Part shown: positions 1 through 6,829 of the stretch, piece by piece
Layout: each line of letters opens with the position of its first letter
How positions within the stretch are numbered: position 1 is the first letter of the stretch
Source of the DNA: an uncultured Selenomonadales bacterium
Lineage (GTDB): Bacteria; Bacillota_C; Negativicutes; Selenomonadales; Selenomonadaceae
NCBI GenBank assembly: GCA_937916025.1
Contig: CALGGX010000494.1
Span: 1 to 10,607 of the forward strand
DNA: 10,607 nt
Reading direction: 5' to 3'
Position numbers and translations under genes: made by a program
Notes under the pieces: generated by a model
Told to the model about the DNA's origin: nothing
The model's database searches: none
The model's input: the letters and a program-made list of their open reading frames with translations, nothing else

Positions 1-1
1 G

Positions 2-1894
2 AAGCAGGAGCGGTTTGTAAACCTGGAGAAAAACAGCGGACACAAGAAAAAGAACCAGGCTCCGGCACCGGCACCACAAAAGGAAGAAGATGTAATCAAG
101 ACCATTACGCTCCCGGAGCATCTGACTATCCGCGAGCTTGCTGACAAGATGAAGGTTCAGCCATCCGTGATTGTAAAGAAGCTGTTCTTAAAGGGCACAA
201 TGGTAACGGTCAACCAGGAAATTGACTTTGAAAACGCAGAAGAGATTGCACTGGAATTTAACTGTATCGCAGAGCCGGAGGAGAAAATAGACGTCATTGC
301 GGAGCTTCTGAAGGAGGAAGAAGAGGATCCGACGACAATGGTGACGCGTCCGCCGGTTGTCTGCGTGATGGGACATGTCGATCACGGAAAGACATCCCTG
401 CTGGATGCGATCCGCGATACCCGCGTGACGGCAAGGGAAGCGGGCGGCATTACGCAGAAGATTGGTGCTTATGTCGTATCGGTCAATGACCAGAACATTA
501 CTTTTTTGGATACGCCGGGTCACGAAGCATTCACGGCAATGCGTATGCTGGGAGCGAATTCAACGGATATCGCGATTCTCGTTGTTGCCGCGGACGACGG
601 CGTGATGCCGCAGACCATCGAGGCTATTAACCACGCGAAATCAGCTAACGTGCCGATCATCGTCGCGATCAACAAGATCGACAAGCCCGGCGCACAACCC
701 GAGCGCGTCAAGCAGGAGCTCATGAACTACGAACTCGTTCCGGAAGAATACGGCGGGCAGACGATCATGGTTGAAGTATCGGCGAAGAAGCAACTCTTCA
801 TTGACGAACTGCTCGAGAGCATTTTGCTCGTGGCGGAAGTCGAGGAGCTCAAAGCAAATCCGAATACGGATGCGCGCGGCGTCATCATCGAAGCGCAACT
901 CGATAAAGGCAGAGGTCCGGTTGCAACCGTTCTCGTACAAAACGGCACATTGCGAATCGGCGACTCGATTGTGGCGGGCACCACGCATGGAAAAGTCCGC
1001 GCGATGATCAATGATCGCGGCGAGAATGTCAAAAAAGCCGGTCCGAGCGTGCCGGTTGAAGTGCTCGGCTTGAATGACGTTCCGGCGGCGGGTGATATTC
1101 TTGCGGCACTCGACGAGAAGCTCGCAAAATCGATCGCCGAACATCGACTCGACAAACAGCGCACGCAATTGATCCGCTCGAAGAAGGTTTCGCTCGACGA
1201 TCTCTTCCAGCGCATTCAAGAGGGCTCGATCAAAGACTTGAACATCGTCATCAAGGCGGACGTGCAGGGCTCGATTGAAGCATTGACTTCGTCGTTGCTC
1301 GCGCTCAACAAAAATGACGAAGTCCGCGTGACGATCGTTCACTCCGGCGTCGGTGCCGTCAACGAGTCGGATATCATGCTGGCTTCGGCGGCAAATGCAT
1401 TGATCATTGCCTTCAACGTTCGCCCCGACAACAATGCGCGCAAATTGGCGGATGCCGAGAATATCGACATCAGAATTTACCGCGTGATCTACGATGCGAT
1501 CGGTGACGTCAAAGCGGCGATGAGCGGCATGCTCGCGCCGAAGTTCAAGGAAGTCGTTCAGGGCAAGGTCGAAATCCGCAAGGTAATGAAGTTCTCGAAG
1601 GCGTTGGTCGCGGGCTCATATGTGCTCGAAGGCAAGATTTTCAACAACTCGAAGATCAGAATTCTCCGAGACAACATCGAGATTTTTGACGGCGCGATCG
1701 ATTCGCTCCGACGCTTTAAAGACGAAGTCAAAGAAGTCGCCGCCGGTTACGAGTGCGGCATTTCGATTGTCGATTTCCGCGACTTCCGCGAGGGCGACAT
1801 CATCGAGGCGTATAAGATGGAAGAGATTGAAACGTCGATTGCGGAGGCGAACAAAGAGGCTGAAGCTCGACACGCGGCGGAGGGCAAGCAATGA
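2..1894 (+). CDS. infB: Translation initiation factor IF-2, 5' end missing
   Basis: This is the GTPase that brings initiator fMet-tRNA to the 30S subunit and promotes 50S joining. The reading frame is open from base 2, so the gene starts upstream; the ATG at 149 is internal. The visible 630 residues begin with a Lys/Ala/Pro-rich linker, then the IF2-N domain (about residues 34-90). The G domain follows, with G1 GHVDHGKT (124-131), G3 DTPGH (170-174), G4 NKID (224-227) and G5 SAKK (from 260). After it come the beta-barrel domain II, domain III and the C-terminal fMet-tRNA-binding domain. The stop codon overlaps the rbfA start as ATGA, indicating translational coupling. Oddity: up to roughly position 650 the codons differ from the rest of the window. 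By hand count Leu is CTG in 8 of 14 there but in about 2 of 35 afterwards, where CTC and TTG dominate; see findings. Family assignment is certain. Confidence 0.97.
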   Translation, partial: KQERFVNLEKNSGHKKKNQAPAPAPQKEEDVIKTITLPEHLTIRELADKMKVQPSVIVKKLFLKGTMVTVNQEIDFENAEEIALEFNCIAEPEEKIDVIAELLKEEEEDPTTMVTRPPVVCVMGHVDHGKTSLLDAIRDTRVTAREAGGITQKIGAYVVSVNDQNITFLDTPGHEAFTAMRMLGANSTDIAILVVAADDGVMPQTIEAINHAKSANVPIIVAINKIDKPGAQPERVKQELMNYELVPEEYGGQTIMVEVSAKKQLFIDELLESILLVAEVEELKANPNTDARGVIIEAQLDKGRGPVATVLVQNGTLRIGDSIVAGTTHGKVRAMINDRGENVKKAGPSVPVEVLGLNDVPAAGDILAALDEKLAKSIAEHRLDKQRTQLIRSKKVSLDDLFQRIQEGSIKDLNIVIKADVQGSIEALTSSLLALNKNDEVRVTIVHSGVGAVNESDIMLASAANALIIAFNVRPDNNARKLADAENIDIRIYRVIYDAIGDVKAAMSGMLAPKFKEVVQGKVEIRKVMKFSKALVAGSYVLEGKIFNNSKIRILRDNIEIFDGAIDSLRRFKDEVKEVAAGYECGISIVDFRDFREGDIIEAYKMEEIETSIAEANKEAEARHAAEGKQ

Positions 1895-3366
1895 AACTTC
1901 GCGTTGAAAAACTCCAAGAATTGATCAAACAGGAAGTCGGCAAGATGTTGCTCAAGGAGATCAAAGACCCGCGCATCGGCTTCGTCACGGTTACCGACGT
2001 CGAAATGACGGGCGATTTGCGAGAGGCGAAGATTTTCGTCAGCCTGATGGGCAACGAGGAGCAGGTTAAAAATTCATGGGCGGGCTTGCAGAGTGCACTC
2101 GGCTTTATTCGCCGCGAGATCGGGCATCGCATTCGATTGAGATTCACGCCGTTCGTGTCGTTCGCGATCGACAAGTCTCTCGATTACGGCGAGCACATTC
2201 AGAAATTGTTGTTGCAGATCGAAAGGGAAAAGCAATCAACTGCGTCTGCAAACGACAACCCGGCTGTCGAGATGCGCGTCGCTCAATCCGACGGCGGTAA
2301 TTCAATCGGCGCGGCGGTCGTCATGATCCTGCTGATGATGTTCACTCTGCTCGCACCCGTCAGGTCTGAAGCCGCCGAAAAAGAACTCGTCCTGCTCGAT
2401 TCCGATATGGTCGACATGTTTGACGACGGCGTGGCAATGATGATGCTCGCCAAGGCTCCGAACATCGAATTGCTCGGCGTCACGACCGTCACCGGCAATG
2501 ATTGGGTGCAGAACGGAACCGCGTCCGCCATTCGACAGCTCGAGGGCATCGGCGTCAAGGACATTCCCGTCGTCGAAGGCATCACTCCAAAATACATCAA
2601 AAAGCGGCTCGCAAATCTCAATAACGAGATCGAGCAGTTCGGCTACGGCTTCGATCAGCATGTCGGTGCCGCATCCAAAACAGAGCCGTCCGATTGGCGT
2701 GCCGCTTATCGCAACAATTACAAAACCAATCCGACGCTCGAGCCTATGAATGCTTCCGCCGTCGACTTCATCATTCTGATGGCGCGCGCGCATCCCGATG
2801 AATTGACAATCGTCGAGATCGGACCGTGCACCAATCTCGCGGCGGCAATCAAAAAAGCACCCGACATCGTGCCGCTGATCAAGCGCGTCGTTTACATGGG
2901 CGGCGCATTCTTTCAGCAGGGCAATGTAATGCCGGCGGCGGAATTCAACGTTTGGTTCGATCCGACGGCGGCCAAGGAGTGCATCCGCGCGGAGTTTAAA
3001 GAGCAGATATTTTTGCCGCTCGATGCTTGCGAAAAGGTCGTGCTCAACACAAGCGAATTCAAGCGAATGACGCGCGAAGTCAAATCGCCGATCATCGCCG
3101 CGCTTCACGACAGAATTTTGTCGACTGCAGGAAACGATCGCAGCTTCGTGTGGGATATCCTCGCGGCGGCGGTCGTGATCGATCCGACGCTCATCGTCGA
3201 CGAAGAAAAAATGCCGGTTGATGTCAACGATGTATATTCGCCGTCGTACGGGCAGACGCTCGCATATCGCCGAGCTCCGCGCGGAACGCAAACGGCGCGT
3301 ATCGTTACCGCCGTCGATCAATTCAAACTCCGCAGCATGCTCGATCGGCTTTTCAAATCGATTTGA
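1891..3366 (+). CDS. rbfA: RbfA fused to secretory-type nucleoside hydrolase
   Basis: A single 491-residue frame. Residues 1-111 are a complete ribosome-binding factor A (KH-like fold, 30S maturation) with the family hallmarks [14 protein letters not shown] and [17 protein letters not shown] polar linker (112-136) and a hydrophobic stretch (about 138-157) follow. The rest (about 165-491) is an inosine/uridine-type nucleoside hydrolase, a family that cleaves the N-glycosidic bond of ribonucleosides. It shows the metal-binding block [11 protein letters not shown] (170-180), [12 protein letters not shown] (309-320), [17 protein letters not shown] and WDILAAA with Asp422; the common HD of this last motif is WD here. 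RbfA alone is usually about 115-120 residues, so this is a fusion or a lost stop codon. The start overlaps the infB stop and has GGAGGG at 1879-1884. In-frame ATGs at 2272 and 2323 could start a separate hydrolase, but neither has a clear ribosome site. Both domains are certain; whether one polypeptide is made is inference. Confidence 0.9.
   Translation: MKLRVEKLQELIKQEVGKMLLKEIKDPRIGFVTVTDVEMTGDLREAKIFVSLMGNEEQVKNSWAGLQSALGFIRREIGHRIRLRFTPFVSFAIDKSLDYGEHIQKLLLQIEREKQSTASANDNPAVEMRVAQSDGGNSIGAAVVMILLMMFTLLAPVRSEAAEKELVLLDSDMVDMFDDGVAMMMLAKAPNIELLGVTTVTGNDWVQNGTASAIRQLEGIGVKDIPVVEGITPKYIKKRLANLNNEIEQFGYGFDQHVGAASKTEPSDWRAAYRNNYKTNPTLEPMNASAVDFIILMARAHPDELTIVEIGPCTNLAAAIKKAPDIVPLIKRVVYMGGAFFQQGNVMPAAEFNVWFDPTAAKECIRAEFKEQIFLPLDACEKVVLNTSEFKRMTREVKSPIIAALHDRILSTAGNDRSFVWDILAAAVVIDPTLIVDEEKMPVDVNDVYSPSYGQTLAYRRAPRGTQTARIVTAVDQFKLRSMLDRLFKSI
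2302..2364 (+). other. Internal signal-peptide-like hydrophobic segment
   Basis: Residues 138-158 of the RbfA-hydrolase frame are almost wholly hydrophobic ([17 protein letters not shown]). Directly after them is a plausible signal peptidase I site, Ser159-Glu160-Ala161 before Ala162. The hydrolase domain starts about six residues later. This is what the N-terminus of an exported nucleoside hydrolase looks like, here placed behind a cytosolic ribosome factor. If inserted in the membrane it would leave RbfA inside and the hydrolase outside. Insertion and cleavage are inference. Confidence 0.6.
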
Positions 3367-3378
3367 AGAGGTGATTGA

Positions 3379-4338
3379 ATGAATATCACACTGAACAAAG
3401 CAATCAAAAAAATCCAAGCCGCAAACAAAATCATCATCACGGCGCATGTCATTCCGGACGGCGATGCGGTCGGAAGCTCGCTCGCGTTGAGTCGAATGCT
3501 CCGAACGCTCGGCAAAGAAGTCCGCGTCTTCATCGACGACACGATCCGAAAGACGCTGTTGACGTTGCCGGGCGTCGAGCAGATTGAGCGTCCGAATCCG
3601 GAGGAAAAACTCGATGCAGATCTCCTCATCATTCTCGATACGCAACTCGATCGCATCGGTCAAGTCGGCAAAGCGGCGGAAGGCATTCCGATCCTCAACA
3701 TCGACCATCACGTTACCAACGAAGGCAAAGAAGTCGAATTGTATCTCGAGCCGGAAGCGGCCGCCACATGCGAGATCATCTTTCGACTGTCGAAAAGACT
3801 CAAAGTCGAGCTCGACAAAGATACGGCGATCTGCCTTTACACGGGAATTGCCACCGATACCGGCTTTTTCAATTACGCGAACACTCGCCCCGCGACATTG
3901 CGGGCGGCGGCGGAGCTCGTCGAGGCGGGCGTCGAGCCGAACAAAATCTCCGAGCAGATGGAAAAAAAATCGCTCGCCGAAGTGCAGGGAATGATCGACG
4001 CACTTCAGACGACGCGCATGTTTTTCGAGGGCAAAGCGGTCGGCATCTTCATCGACGAGGAACTCTCCGCGCGGATTGAGTCGACGGAAGGCTTCATCGA
4101 TCTCGTAAGGATCATCGACGGCGTTGATGTGGCGTTCCTTCTGCATTGCAAAGCTCCGAACTATTGTCGGGTGTCGATGCGCTCGAAACAAGTCGATGTA
4201 TCGGCGATTGCGGCAAAACTCGGCGGCGGCGGGCATGTCCGCGCGGCAGGGTGTTCAATCAATGCTCCTTTCGAGGAAGCGAAGATGATCATCACTCATG
4301 CTATCGGCGAAGCGATAAATGCAATGCGTAATTCGTAA
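3379..4338 (+). CDS. nrnA: DHH-DHHA1 phosphoesterase, NrnA-type oligoribonuclease / pAp phosphatase
   Basis: A 319-residue, full-length NrnA-like protein. The family degrades 2-5 nt RNA and some cyclic-dinucleotide products, and dephosphorylates 3'-phosphoadenosine 5'-phosphate, using Mn2+ in the cytoplasm. The metal-binding motifs are visible in order: HVIPDGDAVGSS (His23, Asp27, Asp29), LDT (Asp87), NIDHH (109-111) and TDTGFFNYANT (Asp160). The C-terminal DHHA1 domain carries the substrate-binding GGGGH (282-286) followed by VRAAG. The start has AGAGGTG at 3367-3373, seven bases before the ATG, and lies 12 bases after the preceding stop. The gene occupies its standard place between rbfA and truB. 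The last four codons (MRNS) and the stop already belong to the downstream heptamer repeat, so the repeat has probably replaced the native 3' end. Family certain; the exact split between the two activities cannot be told from sequence. Confidence 0.95.
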   Translation: MNITLNKAIKKIQAANKIIITAHVIPDGDAVGSSLALSRMLRTLGKEVRVFIDDTIRKTLLTLPGVEQIERPNPEEKLDADLLIILDTQLDRIGQVGKAAEGIPILNIDHHVTNEGKEVELYLEPEAAATCEIIFRLSKRLKVELDKDTAICLYTGIATDTGFFNYANTRPATLRAAAELVEAGVEPNKISEQMEKKSLAEVQGMIDALQTTRMFFEGKAVGIFIDEELSARIESTEGFIDLVRIIDGVDVAFLLHCKAPNYCRVSMRSKQVDVSAIAAKLGGGGHVRAAGCSINAPFEEAKMIITHAIGEAINAMRNS

Positions 4339-4384
4339 TTCGTAATTCGTAATGCGTAATTCGTAATGCGTAATTCGTAATTTG
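4323..4384 (+). repeat. Tandem heptamer repeat, TAATTCG / TAATGCG
   Basis: Eight contiguous 7-bp units run from 4329 to 4384: five TAATTCG, two TAATGCG and a last degenerate TAATTTG, with a partial AATGCG unit in front. The first units overlap the end of nrnA and supply its stop codon. A period of 7 gives open frames on both strands with a 7-residue repeat (LRITNYE-like on the - strand), which are not genes. Short AT-rich heptamer arrays like this are known in cyanobacteria and other bacteria; I cannot name a family for this one. Confidence 0.9.
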
Positions 4385-4450
4385 GAATTGGAATTGGAAT
4401 TTGGAAATTGAGAATGCGGAATTGGGAAGTGATGCAATTGGGAATTGGAA
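4385..4450 (+). repeat. Degenerate GGAATTG-type repeat tract
   Basis: This purine-rich continuation of the heptamer array has repeated GGAATT or GAATTG words spaced 6-10 bases apart (for example 4384-4400, 4419-4425, 4439-4449). It lies wholly between nrnA and the truB start. Its complement resembles the AATTCCT units at 4514-4541, so the two tracts could pair in RNA and form a hairpin around the truB start. The pairing is inference. Confidence 0.65.
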
Positions 4451-4464
4451 AAGGAAAAATAATG
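4451..4464 (+). promoter_or_regulatory. Ribosome binding site and chosen truB start, inside repeat DNA
   Basis: AAGGA (4451-4455) stands six bases before the ATG at 4462, the best-spaced site for truB. In-frame alternatives at 4408 (TTG), 4414 and 4432 lie within the repeat and lack a comparable site. The site itself appears to have grown out of the GGAATTGG repeat tract. Confidence 0.6.
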
Positions 4465-5379
4465 CGATCAGAAATCCGGAATGAGAACTCGGGCATCAAA
4501 ACCGTTCCCTCTCAATTCCTCATTCCTAATTCCTCATTCCTAATTGTCAATAAGCCGCGCGGAGTGACAAGTCAATCGATTGATCGGGCGGTTCGGCGAC
4601 TGTTCAATGTCAAGCGCGTCGGGCATGCCGGAACGCTCGATCCGTTCGCCGACGGAGTTTTGCCGATTGCACTCGGGCGCGCGACGAAATTCATCGACTT
4701 CCTGTCGGACGACAAATCTTATCGCGCGGAACTGGAATTCGGAACCGCGACCGATACCGCCGATTGCACCGGGCAACCGATTGAAAGGCTCGATGATTTT
4801 GAAATGCCGACGGCGGAGCAAATACGAAACGTGCTCGACGGTTTCATCGGCGAGATCGAACAGACGCCGCCGAAGTTTTCGGCAATCAAATTCAACGGGC
4901 AAAAGGCGTATGAACTCGCGCGGCGCGAGATCGATTTCGACATGCCGATTCGGCGCGTGACGATCGAGCGCATTGAATTGATCTCGCTCGATGCTCGGAA
5001 TGTTGTGATCGATGTCGATTGCAGAAAGGGCACTTACATCCGCTCGCTCGCCGTCGACATCGGACACGCCTTCGGCTTACCTTGCATGCTTAGCAATTTG
5101 CGGCGAACAAAATCCGGCGGCTTCTCGCTCGAAAGTGCTTCCGACATTTCCGAGCTCCGCGCGGAGTCTTTCGTCAATGTCGAGGACGCATTGAAACATC
5201 TGCCGTTGATCGAAATTATGCTCGAGCGCAGGAAGGCATTTCTTAACGGTTTGCCGACGACATTGCGAGATCGATCGGAACAAAAAATCGTCCGAGTAAA
5301 TTGCGGCAATGAATTTCTGGGCGTCGGCTCGATTGTCGAGAGCGAATTGAAAGCAGTGAAACTGTTCAGATTGGAGTGA
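4462..5379 (+). CDS. truB: tRNA pseudouridine-55 synthase TruB
   Basis: A 305-residue enzyme that isomerises U55 in the T-loop of tRNAs. The family core starts at about residue 26 with FLIVNKPRGVTSQ. The catalytic motif GHAGTLDPFADGVLP follows, with nucleophile Asp60, then the KSYRAELEFGTATDTAD, TPPKFSAIKFNGQKAYELAR and RKGTYIRSLAVDIG blocks, and a C-terminal RNA-binding region. Most TruB proteins begin within a few residues of the FLxVxKP strand. Here about 25 extra residues precede it, and residues 18-28 are encoded by AATTCCT repeats (FLIPNSS then FLIVNK). The start at 4462 is chosen for its ribosome site. The gene is in its normal operon position, but ribF, which often follows truB, is not next. 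Function certain; N-terminus less so. Confidence 0.95.
   Translation: MRSEIRNENSGIKTVPSQFLIPNSSFLIVNKPRGVTSQSIDRAVRRLFNVKRVGHAGTLDPFADGVLPIALGRATKFIDFLSDDKSYRAELEFGTATDTADCTGQPIERLDDFEMPTAEQIRNVLDGFIGEIEQTPPKFSAIKFNGQKAYELARREIDFDMPIRRVTIERIELISLDARNVVIDVDCRKGTYIRSLAVDIGHAFGLPCMLSNLRRTKSGGFSLESASDISELRAESFVNVEDALKHLPLIEIMLERRKAFLNGLPTTLRDRSEQKIVRVNCGNEFLGVGSIVESELKAVKLFRLE
4514..4541 (+). repeat. Two 14-bp direct repeats inside the truB reading frame
   Basis: AATTCCTCATTCCT occurs twice in direct contact (4514-4527 and 4528-4541), followed by another AATT. Each copy is two 7-bp units. In the truB frame this encodes FLIPNSSFLI and runs straight into the conserved VNKPRG of the enzyme core. 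The repeat is the reverse-complement type (AGGAATT) of the upstream purine-rich tract. Confidence 0.9.
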
Positions 5380-5385
5380 AATTGT

Positions 5386-5970
5386 ATGGCGAATAAAATG
5401 TATGCGTTTTTGGGACCGCACTGCAGCGGCAAGACAACCATGGTTACTCAATTGATGTCGATGGGCTTGACATACGTGCCGACGGTCACCACGAAGTATT
5501 TCGACGATCGATATGCGCATAAACGGCGGCTCTATCAAACCGTCAAGACGGAAGACTTCGGCGCGGAAAAATACATCACGCAAGCCGATTATCAAGGCAA
5601 CAAGTACGGGCTTCGCAAAGCGGACGTGCTCGAGGCATATCAGAACCACAAAGTAAGTATCATGTTGTTGCCGGATACCGAGTGCATCAAACAAATCTCG
5701 AAATTCATCAATCAGGATTTGACGACGATTTATCTGATGATTGACGACGTGGTGTTTGTCGATCGAATGATCCGCTCGGGATGCTCGAATGACGAGATTA
5801 AATACTATGTCGAATATGCCGAGAGCAACAAGGAATTCGAGAAATACAAGGCGGCGGATTATGTCGTCAAAAACACCGGCACGCCGCGCGCCGCGCTCGA
5901 ACAAATTCTCGCGATAATGGGCTTGGTGACGTTGGTTCCGCAAAAAGAATTTGATCAGATGATCCGATAA
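5386..5970 (+). CDS. Guanylate-kinase-like P-loop protein
   Basis: A 194-residue protein with a Walker A motif GPHCSGKTT (residues 10-18) at the N-terminus. Its block order matches guanylate kinase: a VTT block (34-36), then QGNKYGLRKADVLEAYQNHKV, which parallels the kinase segment around NYYGT with its following helix, and a late ADYVVKNTGTPRAALEQI that parallels YDYVIVNDD. The phosphate-binding RxPRxGE loop that holds GMP in true guanylate kinases is not recognisable; the region reads TTKYFDDRYAHKRRLY. ATP binding is well supported, but the phosphate acceptor is unknown, so I give no gene symbol. It starts 6 bases after the truB stop with GGAG at 5373-5376, and 25 bases separate it from the hydrolase gene, so cotranscription is likely. 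Confidence 0.75.
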   Translation: MANKMYAFLGPHCSGKTTMVTQLMSMGLTYVPTVTTKYFDDRYAHKRRLYQTVKTEDFGAEKYITQADYQGNKYGLRKADVLEAYQNHKVSIMLLPDTECIKQISKFINQDLTTIYLMIDDVVFVDRMIRSGCSNDEIKYYVEYAESNKEFEKYKAADYVVKNTGTPRAALEQILAIMGLVTLVPQKEFDQMIR

Positions 5971-5995
5971 GCATATTGCAAGGGGCGGAGCTTTC

Positions 5996-6829
5996 ATGGA
6001 GCAACAAAAAATTCGCGGCGAAGCAAAAAGTTTGACGCTTGACAACGGGATTGAATTGACTTATTGCGAACGCGGCGAGCAGAATGATGAAGTGATTGTT
6101 TGCGGGGCATTCTTCTTCCATACGTTTATGCCGGTCGTCGAAAAGCTCGCGGAGAAGTATCATGTCTTCGGAGTGATCATGCGTTTCGACGGCAAGGGCG
6201 ATCAACTCAATGCGGACGGCACGGTTAATTGGACGCGGCAGTGGGGCAATGACATTTACAACTTTGCGCGCGAAAAGCAACTGTCGAAATTTCATTATGT
6301 CGGCAAATGTCATGGCTCGGTGCCGGGCTGGTATCTCGTCAAGCATCATCCCGAATGTCTCGAAACATTTGCGAGTTTCTTCCTCGCGCCGCATACCAAA
6401 CCGCAAAATTCCAATCAGTGGTTTGATTTGCTTACGGGCGGCGATCCGAGCGCGATGATGCGCGCTGCAATGCGCAAGCCCGAGACCGGCATGAAATTGA
6501 AAATGGCGGAAATGGCGTCCGTCGGCAAGATCGATACGAGCATCATTCCGAAATACGCGGCGGATTTTCTTCCGCACATTTGGAGCTCGACGGAAGATTG
6601 TATTGAAACGTTAAAAAACATGCCGATGCCGATCGAGTATCTCTTCGGCACAGAGGATTTATTTTTCCATGATCATTTCGACAGCAATATGTTTGCGATA
6701 ATGAACACGGCAAATTCACGGGCGGTATTTCTCGGCGGCGAACGTCATTTGATGGAGATCGATTGCCCCGAGCGTCTCGCCGATGAAGTGATCACATTCA
6801 TCGAGTCCGGCAAACGGCATTTTCAGTGA
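5996..6829 (+). CDS. Alpha/beta hydrolase with Cys nucleophile elbow
   Basis: A 277-residue alpha/beta-hydrolase-fold protein without a signal peptide. The strand-turn-helix around FHYVGKCHGSVPGWYLVKHHPE is the nucleophile elbow GxSxG with Cys105 in place of Ser. The likely acid is Asp221 (LFGTEDLFFH) and the base His251 (GGERHLMEID), both at the usual distances. A Cys-Asp-His triad in this fold is known from dienelactone hydrolase, but the rest does not look specifically like that family, and the substrate is unknown. The start has AGGGGCGGAG at 5981-5990. The gene is probably the last of the infB transcription unit, and its stop overlaps the end of the convergent bioB gene by 7 bases. Confidence 0.8.
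   Translation: MEQQKIRGEAKSLTLDNGIELTYCERGEQNDEVIVCGAFFFHTFMPVVEKLAEKYHVFGVIMRFDGKGDQLNADGTVNWTRQWGNDIYNFAREKQLSKFHYVGKCHGSVPGWYLVKHHPECLETFASFFLAPHTKPQNSNQWFDLLTGGDPSAMMRAAMRKPETGMKLKMAEMASVGKIDTSIIPKYAADFLPHIWSSTEDCIETLKNMPMPIEYLFGTEDLFFHDHFDSNMFAIMNTANSRAVFLGGERHLMEIDCPERLADEVITFIESGKRHFQ

Noticed and set aside
149..151. ATG at 149 as the infB start
   Set aside because: The frame is open upstream to base 2 and encodes the linker and the start of the IF2-N domain; the ATG is internal.
2302..4236. 644-residue open frame on the - strand
   Set aside because: It lies antisense to two genes with clear family motifs (nucleoside hydrolase and nrnA). The frequent TCG, CTC and GAT codons of the + strand leave few stops in this complementary frame; its product is Arg/Asp-rich with no recognisable motif.
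4323..4384. CRISPR array
   Set aside because: Units are 7 bp and contiguous, without unique spacers, and no cas gene is present.
4255..4499. Small - strand frames with LRITNYE-like repeats
   Set aside because: They are translations of the 7-bp repeat, which stays open for lack of stops; there is no ribosome site and no real protein.
5077..6045. 322-residue open frame on the - strand across truB and the kinase-like gene
   Set aside because: It crosses the junction of two well-supported + strand genes and encodes no recognisable domain.
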